From Haloplanus sp. CK5-1 (lineage in GTDB: Archaea > Halobacteriota > Halobacteria > Halobacteriales > Haloferacaceae), in assembly GCF_037201915.1 (NCBI RefSeq), contig NZ_CP147505.1, positions 744,001 to 808,000 on the forward strand: a DNA stretch of 64,000 nt. Reading direction: 5' to 3'. The notes below the pieces were generated by a model. That model searched no databases. It was not told the origin of the DNA and saw only the letters and a program-made list of their open reading frames with translations. The translations under genes were made by a program, and so were the position numbers. Each line of letters starts with the position of its first letter. Positions within the stretch are counted from its first letter, which is position 1. Below are positions 26,109-35,171 of this stretch, one piece after another.

Positions 26109-28016
26109 ATGACGACCACCCAGTCCGACCTCGCCGGACTGTCGCGGTACATCTTCACCGCGCCGCGGTGGTACGCCAGTCTCGGGTTCGCGCTGATCAT
26201 CGCGGCGATGGCCGGCGTCGCTGCCTTCGACTCGGGGACCAGTTCGCCGACCGTTCGCAACCTGCTCATCCTGGGCCAGGACGCGTGGCAGGGCATCTTC
26301 TTCATCGGCCTGCCGACGGTCATCGCCTCGCTCGGGACCACCGGCGTCGACCGCTTCGTCGGCGGGAAACTCACGCCGAACCGGTCGTCGCTGCTCGCCC
26401 TCCTCTGTGAACTGATCCTCGTCGTCATCGTGACGGGGGCTGGACTGATCGCACTGGTCACGCCGCTCGGACAGACGTTCGTCTACGACGCCCTCGTGGT
26501 CGCGCTGGCCTCGATCTTCGCCTTCCGACTGCTCGTCGTCATGGCGGTCTCCCAGTCGTCGCTGCTGATCGCCGCCGTCCCCGCCAGCCTCCAGACCGTC
26601 GTCGCCGCCGTGTTTCTCTTCGTCTACAGCGGCACCGTCCGGTTCATGGAACTGGGTGGGCCGCTCACGGACGCCTACCTGACGCCGTACCTCTCGCGGG
26701 CCTCGGAGGCCCCCCCGGAGCTGTGGGTGATCGGCCCCGACCACTTCGGGTTGCTCGTCGTCACCTGCGTCATCTACGCCGCCGGTGTCTACGTCTTCAT
26801 CAGGGTGATCGACCGCCCGTGGCAGCAGAGCCTCGGCGTCTCGGTGCTCGACTTCATCCGCGGGTTCGTCGGCCACGTCGCCGAAGGGTCACGGGAGTTG
26901 GAAGACTTCTTCGAGAAACTCGGCGAGGAGGCGGTCGTCCCGGTGACGGTGCTCGCCTTCCGCCGTCTCGACGGCACGCAGAAGGCGCGGTTCGTCCTGC
27001 CGATGATCCACCCCGGACCGATGGGCGAGATCGGCGGCGGGAACTTCCCGGTTCGCGTCGCCGAACACACCGACGGCCTGGTCTTCCCGCCCCACGCCAC
27101 CGCCGGCCACGACTTCAACCTCGTCACCGAACGCGAGGTGGACACCATCCTCGACGCTATCGACGCGGCACAGGACCGCCTCACCTACGACACGACGGCG
27201 ACCCGGAGCGTCCGGACGCAGTCGGGCGAGGCGACGATGCTCGGCCAGGGGTTCGGCGACGACGCCTTGCTGGTCGCCACCTACGCGCCGGGGTTCGCCG
27301 ACGACGTGGAGTACGGCGTCGGCCTCTCGGTCATGTCGGAGGCCCGGACGACCGGGCTCGACGACGTGTTGCTCGTCGACGCCCACAACTCGAACGACGG
27401 CTTGGAGGGCGACGACCTCGGCCACGTCACGCCGGGCAGCGAGCGGGCGTTCGACATGCTCACCGCGGCACGACAGGCCGGCCGCCGGCTGGGAGAGAGC
27501 CCTCGCGGGCCGATCCGACTCGGGGTGGCGTGGGACCGAACCGAGTGGGACGCACTCGACGGCGTCGGGCCGCTCGGCGTCCGTGTGGCCGTCGTCGAGG
27601 TCGAGGGCCAACACACCGCGTACGTCCTCGTCGACGGCAACAACATGGTGCCCGGACTCCGAGAGCGGATCGTCGAGTCCGTCACTGCCCACGAACCGAT
27701 CGACGTGGCGGAGATCATGACGACCGACACACACATCGTCAACACGGTGGAGGCGGACAACCAGGTCGGCGCGGCCATCGACCACGGGGCGTTCGTCGGA
27801 CTGATCGAACGACTCGTCGGGGAGGCGGTCGACGACCTCGAACCCGTCGAGGCGGGGCTGGCGACCGAGCGCGCGACCGTGACGGTGTTCGGCAACGACC
27901 GCACCGAGACGCTCGCGAGTCACGCGAACGCCGTCGTCTCGATGGGCGGCGCCCTCGCCGTCGCGGTTACCCTGATCGCGATGGCGGCAAGTCTACTGGT
28001 CTTCTTCCTCACCTAG
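26109..28016 (+). CDS. DUF2070 family membrane protein
   Basis: A 635-residue protein matching the archaeal DUF2070 family in length and layout: about six membrane helices in residues 20-235, a large soluble domain (roughly 260-590) with HPGPMGEIGGGNFPVR, THATAGHDFNL-like PPHATAGHDFNLV, and LLVDAHNSNDGLEGDDLGHV, and a final helix. The soluble motifs recur in the family, but its role is unknown. Its stop codon interlocks with the stop of the facing zinc-finger frame. Confidence 0.93.
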   Translation: MTTTQSDLAGLSRYIFTAPRWYASLGFALIIAAMAGVAAFDSGTSSPTVRNLLILGQDAWQGIFFIGLPTVIASLGTTGVDRFVGGKLTPNRSSLLALLCELILVVIVTGAGLIALVTPLGQTFVYDALVVALASIFAFRLLVVMAVSQSSLLIAAVPASLQTVVAAVFLFVYSGTVRFMELGGPLTDAYLTPYLSRASEAPPELWVIGPDHFGLLVVTCVIYAAGVYVFIRVIDRPWQQSLGVSVLDFIRGFVGHVAEGSRELEDFFEKLGEEAVVPVTVLAFRRLDGTQKARFVLPMIHPGPMGEIGGGNFPVRVAEHTDGLVFPPHATAGHDFNLVTEREVDTILDAIDAAQDRLTYDTTATRSVRTQSGEATMLGQGFGDDALLVATYAPGFADDVEYGVGLSVMSEARTTGLDDVLLVDAHNSNDGLEGDDLGHVTPGSERAFDMLTAARQAGRRLGESPRGPIRLGVAWDRTEWDALDGVGPLGVRVAVVEVEGQHTAYVLVDGNNMVPGLRERIVESVTAHEPIDVAEIMTTDTHIVNTVEADNQVGAAIDHGAFVGLIERLVGEAVDDLEPVEAGLATERATVTVFGNDRTETLASHANAVVSMGGALAVAVTLIAMAASLLVFFLT

Positions 28017-28204
28017 AGGCGCAGTTCGCACCGGTCGACGGCCCCACAACTCGGACACCGGTGGCGGAACTCGATCCGCCGCCCCGTGGTCGTCGGGCGC
28101 CACTCGACGTCGTCCTCGTGTCCACAGGCCGGACACGTCGAACGGGACTGCTCGTAGTGGGATCGCAGCCGTCCGAACGGCGTCGAGCCGTGCCGGTTCG
28201 TGAT
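28013..28204 (-). CDS. HVO_0649-like zinc finger, no standard start codon
   Basis: The minus-strand frame reads ITNRHGSTPFGRLRSHYEQS, then TCPACGHEDDVEWRPTTTGR, then RIEFRHRCPSCGAVDRCELRL and stop. Two CxxC knuckles and overall sequence fit the haloarchaeal HVO_0649-type zinc finger family (my recollection). The frame is closed by a stop at 28214-28216 and holds no ATG, GTG or TTG. The best-placed codon is ATC at 28204, where the family usually begins, so either a rare start is used or the start was lost by mutation. Confidence 0.6.
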   Translation of the reverse strand: MTNRHGSTPFGRLRSHYEQSRSTCPACGHEDDVEWRPTTTGRRIEFRHRCPSCGAVDRCELRL

Positions 28205-28297
28205 TGATATACGCTACCAATGACCGTGATAGTAGATCAATGCTTCGCAGCGGCGAGTGCCCGAAAACAAAAATAGCCGGCCGGCATACCACTCGAC

Positions 28298-29413
28298 GTG
28301 CTCCTGGTGCTCTGTGTCGACTTGGACGACGACCTCGGCCGCAAGACCGGCCTGGAGACGCCGGTCGTGGGACGGGAAGCGGTCGAGGACGGCGCGGTGG
28401 CCCTCGCGACGGCCGACCCGGAGGACTCCGACGTGAACGTCATGTTCCAGGGGTTGCACGTCCTCGACGACCTCCGGGCCGACGAGGACGAACAGGTGGA
28501 GGTGGCCGCGGTCACCGGTCTGCAAGGAAGCGAGGTGCGGGCGACACGCGCCGTCGGCGACGAAGTGGACACGGTGCTCGCGGGGCTCTCGACCGGCGAG
28601 TCCGTCCGGGCCATCGTCATCACCGACGGTGCACAGGACGAGTCGGTGCTCCCGGTGATCCGGTCTCGGGTCCCGATCGACAGCGTCCGTCGGGTCGTCG
28701 TCAGGCAGGCACAGGACCTCGAATCGATGTACTACACGATGAAGCAGGTGCTCGCGGACCCCGAGACCCGTGGGACGCTCCTCGTTCCGCTCGGCATCCT
28801 CCTGTTGATCTACCCGTTCGTCACCATCGCCACCTTCTTCGACGTGCCCGGGGCGGCCGTCATCGGCCTGCTCTCGGCGTTGCTCGGTCTCTACACGCTG
28901 TTCCGGGGACTGGGACTGGAGTCGACGGTCGACGACGTCGCCGACCGCGCCAGAAACCTCCTCTACGCCGGTCGGGTGACCATCATCACCTACGTCGTCG
29001 CGGCGGCGTTGCTCGTCGTCGGTGGCGCGGAGGGGATCGAGACGCTGCGGGCCGTCAGAGCCGGACTCGGCGGGTCGCCGTCGGCGGTGACGGTGCTCGC
29101 GGCGTTGGTCAACGGTGCGATCCGGTGGTTCGCCGCAGCCGGGATCACCAGTAGTCTGGGCCAAGTGACCGACGAGTATCTCGCCGACCGGTTCAAGTGG
29201 CGCTACCTGAACGCACCCTTCTACGTCGCCGCCATCGCAGTCGTCCTGTACGCGGTCACGGGCTTCCTGCTCCCGCCGGTCCCGGGCGTGACGTCGCTCT
29301 CCCTCACGGACCTCGCGGTGGCGCTCACCGTCGGGACGCTACTCGGCGTGTTGAGCACGCTCACGTTCGCCATCGCGGAGTCGCGCCACCCGACGAGCGT
29401 CGAGCCGACCTAA
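28298..29413 (+). CDS. DUF373 family membrane protein
   Basis: A 371-residue archaeal protein starting at GTG. The N-terminal soluble half has LLVLCVDLDDDLGRKTGLET, VMFQGLHVLDDL and IVITDGAQDESVLPVI, typical of DUF373. The C-terminal half has six hydrophobic helices. An AT-rich TATA-like AAAAATAG lies about 26-32 bases before the start. The function is unknown. Its stop codon interlocks with the stop of the facing prenyl synthase gene. Confidence 0.92.
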   Translation: MLLVLCVDLDDDLGRKTGLETPVVGREAVEDGAVALATADPEDSDVNVMFQGLHVLDDLRADEDEQVEVAAVTGLQGSEVRATRAVGDEVDTVLAGLSTGESVRAIVITDGAQDESVLPVIRSRVPIDSVRRVVVRQAQDLESMYYTMKQVLADPETRGTLLVPLGILLLIYPFVTIATFFDVPGAAVIGLLSALLGLYTLFRGLGLESTVDDVADRARNLLYAGRVTIITYVVAAALLVVGGAEGIETLRAVRAGLGGSPSAVTVLAALVNGAIRWFAAAGITSSLGQVTDEYLADRFKWRYLNAPFYVAAIAVVLYAVTGFLLPPVPGVTSLSLTDLAVALTVGTLLGVLSTLTFAIAESRHPTSVEPT

Positions 29414-30252
29414 CGCTCCCTGACGACGACGAACTCGGCGAGGTCCTGCAGGTACTCCACGGCGTCGACGTCCCGCGTCTCGGCGGCGTCGAGCGCCGAG
29501 AGCGCACGGTCCGACTCGTGGCGCGCGCGGTCGTTCGCCGCCCCCGGCGAGAGCCCGGTTACCTGCACCAGCGACGGGCGGTCCATCTCGGCGTCCTGTC
29601 CGGTCGGCTTGCCCAGGTCGTCCGGGTCGGCCGTCGCGTCGAGGACGTCGTCGCGGATCTGGAAGGCGACGCCGACCCGTTCGGCGTAGTCGCCCAGCGA
29701 CTCGACGGTGAAGGCGTCGGCGCCGCCGGCGACCGCGCCCAGTTCCGCGGCCGCACGGAAGAGTACACCCGTCTTCCGTCGCGCGAGTTCCATGTACTCC
29801 CCCTCCGTCTCCGGGCGGTCGACCAGTTCGGTCGCCTCGCCCTCGCCGAGTTCGACCATCGCTTCGGCGACGATGCGCATCGCGCGTTCGTCCTGCGAGA
29901 AGAGGGCGAAGGCCTCGCCGAGCAAGCCGTCGCTGGCGACGATGGCCGGACCGTAGCCGAAGGTCTCCCACGCGCTCGGCGTGCCCCGGCGCACTGCCGA
30001 CCGGTCGATGATGTCGTCGATCACCAGCGAGGCGTTGTGGACGAGTTCGATCCCGACGGCGAAGTCGACGGCGTCCTCCGGACTCCCGCCGACCGCTTCG
30101 CAGGTGAGCACCGTCACCGCCGGCCGGACCCGCTTTCCCCCAGCCAGCGCGACGTGTTCGAGTTCCGCCGCGAGTTCCGCTGGCTCGACCGCCTCGACGA
30201 GGGATTCGAGGCGGTCGTTCACCAGCCCGACCCGGCGATCCAGATACTTCAT
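29410..30252 (-). CDS. short-form polyprenyl (geranylgeranyl/farnesyl) diphosphate synthase
   Basis: A 280-residue trans-prenyltransferase. It has the first Asp-rich motif DDIID at 79-83 and the second DDVLD at 201-205, plus LAGGKRVRPAVTVL and RRKTGVLFRAAAELG. The family extends allylic diphosphates with IPP. At 280 residues it is shorter than typical archaeal GGPP synthases of 320-350, losing part of the C-terminal helices, so product length is unclear. It would feed archaeal lipid or quinone side-chain synthesis. Confidence 0.88.
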   Translation of the reverse strand: MKYLDRRVGLVNDRLESLVEAVEPAELAAELEHVALAGGKRVRPAVTVLTCEAVGGSPEDAVDFAVGIELVHNASLVIDDIIDRSAVRRGTPSAWETFGYGPAIVASDGLLGEAFALFSQDERAMRIVAEAMVELGEGEATELVDRPETEGEYMELARRKTGVLFRAAAELGAVAGGADAFTVESLGDYAERVGVAFQIRDDVLDATADPDDLGKPTGQDAEMDRPSLVQVTGLSPGAANDRARHESDRALSALDAAETRDVDAVEYLQDLAEFVVVRER

Positions 30253-30304
30253 CGCCCGGTCGAAGGGGCGGCCGAGGCAAGTACGTGACGACTCGCGGCC
30301 CCCG

Positions 30305-31261
30305 CTACCCGAACCGCTCGATCAGTTCGGGGACCACCTCGAACAGGTCGCCGACGACGCCGTAGTCCGCCACGTCGAAGATGGGGGCGTCGGGGTCCGT
30401 GTTGACCGCGATGATCGTCTCGGACCCTTTCATGCCGGCGACGTGCTGGACGGCCCCCGAGATGCCGAGTGCGAGGTATACGTCCGGCGTCACGACCGTA
30501 CCCGACTGGCCAACCTGCCGATTCTTGGGGAGCCAGCCGTTGTCGACGACGGGCCGGGACGCCGCAAGCGTCGCATCGAGTGCGTCGGCCAACTCCTCGG
30601 CGAGGTCGACGTTCTCCTCGTCGTCGATGCCGCGGCCGACCGCGACGACGAAGTCCGCCTCACTGATGTCGACGTCGCCGGTCCCGACCTCCTCGAACCC
30701 GCGGACCTGCGACCGGAGCGCCGACTCGTCGAGGTCGACGTCGAACGGTTCGATCCCGGGATCCCCGTTCCCCTCGGCCGCCGGCCACTCGCCCCCGCGG
30801 ATCGTCAGCGCGACCGGTTCCGTCTCCACCTCGACCGTCGCCTCCACCTTCGATCCGTACGTCTCGCGGACCGCGGTCACGCCGTCGTCGTAGTCGATGG
30901 CGACGGCGTCGGTGACGAGCGGGATCGACAGCCGCGTCGCGACCGCGGGGGCGTAGTCGAGTCCGTTCACGCTGTGTGGCACGAGGAGTGCCGTCGGCGC
31001 GAGCGACTCGAACAGTGCCGTCGTCACCGCCGCGCACACGTCGTGGTTGAACTCCTCGCCTTCGGCGACCGTGTGGACGACGTCGACGCCCTCGACGGCG
31101 AGGTGGTCCGCGAACGTCTCCACGTCGCCGCCGCCGACGGCGACGTGCAGGTCGCCACCCGTGGCGTCCGCCAGTTCCCGTCCGGCACTGACGAGCTCGT
31201 AGCTCACCGGACGGAGGTCGCCACGGCGGTGTTCGGCGACAGCGAGGACGTCGCCGCTCAT
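30305..31261 (-). CDS. etfA: electron transfer flavoprotein subunit alpha
   Basis: A 318-residue ETF alpha subunit. The C-terminal FAD domain has GRGIDDEENVDLAEELADAL, SRPVVDNGWLPKNRQVGQSG, and the signature YLALGISGAVQHVAGMKGS followed by IIAVNTDPDAPIFDVADYG. ETF accepts electrons from acyl-CoA and other dehydrogenases. The start at 31261 is chosen because it overlaps the etfB stop in ATGA; the frame upstream is Arg/Gly-rich shadow of etfB. Confidence 0.95.
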   Translation of the reverse strand: MSGDVLAVAEHRRGDLRPVSYELVSAGRELADATGGDLHVAVGGGDVETFADHLAVEGVDVVHTVAEGEEFNHDVCAAVTTALFESLAPTALLVPHSVNGLDYAPAVATRLSIPLVTDAVAIDYDDGVTAVRETYGSKVEATVEVETEPVALTIRGGEWPAAEGNGDPGIEPFDVDLDESALRSQVRGFEEVGTGDVDISEADFVVAVGRGIDDEENVDLAEELADALDATLAASRPVVDNGWLPKNRQVGQSGTVVTPDVYLALGISGAVQHVAGMKGSETIIAVNTDPDAPIFDVADYGVVGDLFEVVPELIERFG

Positions 31262-32049
31262 TCCGCGCCCACCCCCGCGTCCCGCAGAACGGTCTCGAGG
31301 TCGGCGGCGGTCTCCGTTGGCCCCCCTTCGAAGATGGTGGGGTCGGCGTCGGCCTCCGGTTTCGCAACCTCCCTGAGGATCAGGTCGGAGTCGAGGATCG
31401 AGGGATCGAGGCCGAGGTCGGCGAGCGTCCGGACCGCTATCTCCTTCTTCTGGGCCTGTCTGATACCCCGTAGGCTGGCGTATCGCGGGTCGTTGATCCC
31501 CGTCTGGATCGTCAGCACGGCCGGCAGGGAGACGGTCGTGAGTTCCTCGACCCCGCCTTCGAGTTCGCGCCGCACGTCGACCTCGCCGTCGCCCAGATCG
31601 AAGTCGTTGACGACGGCCGCCCAGCCCACGTCGAGTCGCTCGGCGAGGGCGACACCCGTCGCGCCGTAGCCGTCGTCGGAGGCCTGAACGCCCGAGAGGA
31701 CGAGGTCGGGATCCTCGCGCTCCGCGACGGCCGCGAGGAGGCGAGCTGTCGTCGTCGGGTCGGTGACGCCCGCCTCCGCCAATCGGTCGTCCCAGACGCG
31801 GATCGCCCGGTCGACACCCTTCGCCAGTACCCTGCGGATCGTCTCCTCGCTCCGTTCCGGGCCGACGGTGACGGCCACGACCTCCACCGCCTCGTCGCGG
31901 TCCTCGGCGATTCGGACGGCCGCCTCGACGGCGTAGTCGTCCCACTCGTTGAGGTCGTACTCAAGATACGTCTCCGGGATCGCCAGCTCTTCGATCTCGA
32001 AGTCGTCGGCCACCGACGCGACCTCCTTGACGGTCACGAGAACCTTCAT
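31258..32049 (-). CDS. etfB: electron transfer flavoprotein subunit beta
   Basis: A 263-residue ETF beta subunit. It opens with MKVLVTVKEVASVADDFEIE, and has VVAVTVGPERSEETIRRVLA, DLVLSGVQASDDGYGATGV and LPAVLTIQTGINDPRYASLR, all family marks including the AMP-binding loop. It forms the electron carrier with EtfA, whose gene overlaps by four bases downstream. No dehydrogenase or ETF:quinone oxidoreductase gene is nearby. Confidence 0.96.
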   Translation of the reverse strand: MKVLVTVKEVASVADDFEIEELAIPETYLEYDLNEWDDYAVEAAVRIAEDRDEAVEVVAVTVGPERSEETIRRVLAKGVDRAIRVWDDRLAEAGVTDPTTTARLLAAVAEREDPDLVLSGVQASDDGYGATGVALAERLDVGWAAVVNDFDLGDGEVDVRRELEGGVEELTTVSLPAVLTIQTGINDPRYASLRGIRQAQKKEIAVRTLADLGLDPSILDSDLILREVAKPEADADPTIFEGGPTETAADLETVLRDAGVGAE

Positions 32050-32091
32050 ACGGCCACCTTCCCCGGCCGGGAGTAAACGTGTTCCGAACGG

Positions 32092-33240
32092 TCAGCGTTC
32101 CTCGTCGGGCAGCGAGATGAGGTTCTCGCGGCCCAGCCGGAGCTTCTCGACCCGTCCGTCGTCGGCCATCGTGGACAGCAACTGCGACACCTTCGCGTCC
32201 GACCATCCCGTCTCCCGGACGATCCGGGCCTGCCTCATCCGACCACCGTTCCGATCGAGGAGGTGTTCGACCCGCTCTTCGTCCGAGAGCAACGAGGGGT
32301 CGACGTCGTCGGTGTCGTCGGCATCGGCGTCCGCGTCACCGTCGGCCGCGCCGCTCGCGTCCGTCTCGGCGGCGTCCCCGTTCGCGCCGGCGGAGTCGGG
32401 GGAGGAAGCGGCGTCTCCGGCGTCCGGGGAGCGAGCCGTCTGGCCGGCGCCGTCACCGCGGTACCGCCGGGTGTACACGATGGCGGCGACGAGAGAGAGG
32501 CCGACCACCACCACTGCGCCGACGAGCAGCGACCACGGCGGCTCGGACGGCTCCTCGACGACGGCCTGTTGATACGAGATGGTGAGTGGCTCTTGGAACG
32601 TGTGGGGGCCGTCGACGACGACGGAGCCGTTTTCGAGTCCGAATCGGGTGTCGGTCACCTGGTAGCCGTCGGGCGTCTCGACGACCAGTCGCTGGCCCGG
32701 CCCGATCGAGGTGAGCCACGTCCGATCACCGGGCATCAACACCGCGTCCCGGATCACGAACCCGTCGCCGGCGTCGCTGACGAAGTTCGTCCAGGTGAAA
32801 GAGAGCGAGAGGACGCCAGTGCCGTTCCTGACGGTCGCGTTGCGTGTCGTGCGCACGATCTCCATCTCTCGCCCGGCCGTCAGACTGGCTTCGTTGGCGA
32901 GGGTTCGGAAGAAGTCGGCGTCGAGGCCGACGTCGGCGTCGCCTGCCTCGAAGTCCCGGCCGTAGCGGTCGAACGCCGCCCGGTCGGTCTCGTTGGAGAG
33001 GTCGTACCGGACCGAGACGGTCCACCGGGCGTCGCCGCCGGGGTCGGGGGCGATGTGGATCTCGGTGAGGAGTGGCGAATCGATGCGGGCGGGGGACGGA
33101 CCGACGAGTGCCGGGCGGTCGGCCGGCGTCGCAGCGCCGCCGGAGTCGGTGGCGGGAGTGTCGACTCCGGTAGCCGCCACTGCGGGGAGCGTCCCCGCGA
33201 GGAGGATCAGGAGTGCGAGGAGGGGCACGGCAATCCGCAT
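32092..33240 (-). CDS. membrane-anchored protein with outer domain and C-terminal winged helix (DUF7345/DUF7343-like)
   Basis: A 382-residue protein: signal-like helix (residues 1-22), an extracellular domain of about 200 residues (ITEIHIAPDPGGDARWTV-type beta pattern, FTWTNFVSDAGDGFVIRDAV), one membrane helix (LLVGAVVVVGLSLVAAIVY), a very acidic Asp/Ala-rich linker, and a C-terminal winged helix (RMRQARIVRETGWSDAKVSQ, TMADDGRVEKLRLGRENLI). This resembles haloarchaeal DUF7345 plus DUF7343 proteins. The layout suggests an outside sensor joined to a cytoplasmic DNA-binding domain. It is divergent from the secreted protein gene at 33346. Confidence 0.88.
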   Translation of the reverse strand: MRIAVPLLALLILLAGTLPAVAATGVDTPATDSGGAATPADRPALVGPSPARIDSPLLTEIHIAPDPGGDARWTVSVRYDLSNETDRAAFDRYGRDFEAGDADVGLDADFFRTLANEASLTAGREMEIVRTTRNATVRNGTGVLSLSFTWTNFVSDAGDGFVIRDAVLMPGDRTWLTSIGPGQRLVVETPDGYQVTDTRFGLENGSVVVDGPHTFQEPLTISYQQAVVEEPSEPPWSLLVGAVVVVGLSLVAAIVYTRRYRGDGAGQTARSPDAGDAASSPDSAGANGDAAETDASGAADGDADADADDTDDVDPSLLSDEERVEHLLDRNGGRMRQARIVRETGWSDAKVSQLLSTMADDGRVEKLRLGRENLISLPDEER

Positions 33241-33345
33241 TGTGTGGTGCGTCTCGATGAGGCGGCAAAACGCTTTCCATCGACTCAGAACGCCTGCCGA
33301 CGCGGTAGCGGTCGTGGGACGAGCGGGAAGGAGGGTTTTAGTACC

Positions 33346-34695
33346 ATGCGGATGTACCGTCGGGCGATGAGAGCCCTCCTCGTTTTCGTGGCCGCACTCC
33401 TCGTCCCCGTGGCTGCGGTCGGGGCGGCCGGCGGTCTCGGCGGCTCCCCACCCGCCGACCCCGCGGACCGAGCGGTCGCCGACGACCCCGTCGTCGCACA
33501 AGCAGACGGGACCGTCACCCTCCAGCAGATCAACGTCCTCGACGTGCCGGCGTCGGGGGTCGAGCGGTCGTCCGTCGGGGGCCACTACGTCGACCTCGGA
33601 CCGAGTGTCGGCCTCTCGACGAACGCGACGACGGACCGGCTTCGGACGTTGGAGATGGTCGAACGCGTCGAGGCCGCGGAGACGGCCACGGAGCGTCGCG
33701 AACGCCTCCGGACCGCGTTTCGGGCGTTCGAAGCGGACGTCGACGACCTCGACCGTAGACAGACGGCCGAGATCCGAGCGTACAACCGGAACGACCTCTC
33801 CTCGCGGGAACTGCTCGTCTCGCTCGTCCGTTTCAGTACCGTGGCCGAGGAGTACAACACGCGTCGGGCCCGACTGGAATCGCTGGCCGCCGAGACGCCG
33901 GGATTCGAACTCGACCGGGGCCGACTGGCGTCGATCGGGAACCGACTCTCGGCGTTCACCGGCCCGGTCCGGACCCACGCCGGGGCGGTGTTGCGCGGTG
34001 AGGCTGATCCCACCCGGTTCTACCTCGCTACCGGCACCGAGAGTGTCACCGTGACCACCGTCGTCGACGGGGACTACCTCCGCGAGTCGTACCGCGGCGA
34101 CCTCCGCAACGGCGAGGGCAACGCCATGGAACTCGAGGTGGCGCTGGATATCGTCTCGGCAAGCTACCCGATCATCTGGAACACGACGCGAGAACAGACA
34201 CAGGTGTTCGGCGGCGGCGAGACGTACCCCGTGCGCATCGCACACAGTCGGGGCGACCTGACCGCCTTCGTCGACAGCAACGCCCGCGTCGTCTACGCGG
34301 AACACCAGCGTCGCTCCCTCGATACCGTCGTCGCCGACGACCGATTCGAGCGGTCGAACGGCGGGATCCGACTCTCGGTGAACCACACATACCCTGGCGG
34401 CCCCGTCCGGATCCAGGCCATCGACGAATCGACTGGCGACCCGCTCGATGCCGACGTCTCGATGGCGGTCGGCTCCGGCGAGTCGGCACCGGTCGGCACC
34501 ACCGGCGAGGATGGCGTCCTCTGGACGCTCTCGCCGAACCGACAGTACACCGTCGCAGTCGAGGCACTGGGCGAGTCGGCCGAGGTGGTGATCGCCCCGG
34601 GAACCCTGCCACGGGTGGAGCGAGTGACCGCGGACGGGAACGACGGCGGAGGTGGGTCCGGCAACGCGACGGCGACCCCGACACCGACGGGGTGA
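33346..34695 (+). CDS. secreted/surface protein, unknown (DUF7094/7096-like)
   Basis: A 449-residue exported protein. MRMYRRAMRALLVFVAALLV is a signal sequence, with a possible alternative start at 33367. A helical region (residues 80-210) is followed by a beta-rich domain with VNHTYPGGPVRIQAIDESTG and a Gly/Asn/Thr tail ending in TPTPTG, but no C-terminal helix, so it may be released or held otherwise. Family naming is a guess. It is divergent from the membrane-anchored HTH protein, which makes joint regulation plausible. A small secreted gene follows. Confidence 0.8.
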   Translation: MRMYRRAMRALLVFVAALLVPVAAVGAAGGLGGSPPADPADRAVADDPVVAQADGTVTLQQINVLDVPASGVERSSVGGHYVDLGPSVGLSTNATTDRLRTLEMVERVEAAETATERRERLRTAFRAFEADVDDLDRRQTAEIRAYNRNDLSSRELLVSLVRFSTVAEEYNTRRARLESLAAETPGFELDRGRLASIGNRLSAFTGPVRTHAGAVLRGEADPTRFYLATGTESVTVTTVVDGDYLRESYRGDLRNGEGNAMELEVALDIVSASYPIIWNTTREQTQVFGGGETYPVRIAHSRGDLTAFVDSNARVVYAEHQRRSLDTVVADDRFERSNGGIRLSVNHTYPGGPVRIQAIDESTGDPLDADVSMAVGSGESAPVGTTGEDGVLWTLSPNRQYTVAVEALGESAEVVIAPGTLPRVERVTADGNDGGGGSGNATATPTPTG

Positions 34696-34704
34696 CCGCC
34701 GACA

Positions 34705-34711
34705 TTTATAA
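34705..34711 (+). promoter_or_regulatory. TATA box of the small exported protein gene
   Basis: TTTATAA in the context GACATTTATAACGGG lies 26-32 bases before the ATG at 34737, the leaderless spacing. It favours that ATG over the GTG at 34731. Confidence 0.65.
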
Positions 34712-34736
34712 CGGGTGACGTGGCCACTCGGTGGCG

Positions 34737-35171
34737 ATGGTCGACCGCACGGTCCCAGTCTCGCTTTTGATCGCCGTCGCTCTCGGTACGGCCGCCGTCG
34801 CCGTCTCCGTCGGTACCCTCCCCGGCGGGCCGCCGACCGTGGCCGCCTCACTCTCGGTCGACGGGGAGCGAATCGCGCTCACCAACCGTGCTGGCCGGAC
34901 CGTCGACGTGCGCCGCCTCGACGTGGTGGTGCACGTCGACGGGACGCCGCTCCGCCACCAGCCGCCGGTGCCTTTCTTCTCCGCACCGGGATTCCGTCCC
35001 GGCCCGACGGGGCCGTTCAACGCCGCCGCCGACCCGTCGTGGGACCCGGGTGAGCGGGCGTCGCTCAGGGTGGCGTCGACGAACCGACCGGCGATTCGGG
35101 TGGGCGACCGCGTGGTCGTCGAACTCCGGTACGACGGGAGCCGACTCGTCCGCCTGTCGGCTACCGCGTAG
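34737..35171 (+). CDS. small exported protein, unknown
   Basis: A 144-residue protein with one N-terminal helix (VPVSLLIAVALGTAAVAVSV) and a beta-rich outer domain (LSVDGERIALTNRAGRTVDV, RVGDRVVVELRYDG). This recalls small haloarchaeal pilin-like or CARDB-like surface proteins but no clear pilin peptidase site is seen. It follows the 449-residue exported protein with its own promoter. It overlaps the facing methyltransferase gene by 11 bases. Confidence 0.8.
   Translation: MVDRTVPVSLLIAVALGTAAVAVSVGTLPGGPPTVAASLSVDGERIALTNRAGRTVDVRRLDVVVHVDGTPLRHQPPVPFFSAPGFRPGPTGPFNAAADPSWDPGERASLRVASTNRPAIRVGDRVVVELRYDGSRLVRLSATA

Noticed and set aside
27993-28292. Minus-strand frame of 99 residues with an ATG at 28292
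   Set aside because: It overlaps the DUF373 promoter and runs in a different frame from the zinc-finger motifs; Arg/Pro-rich with no knuckles.
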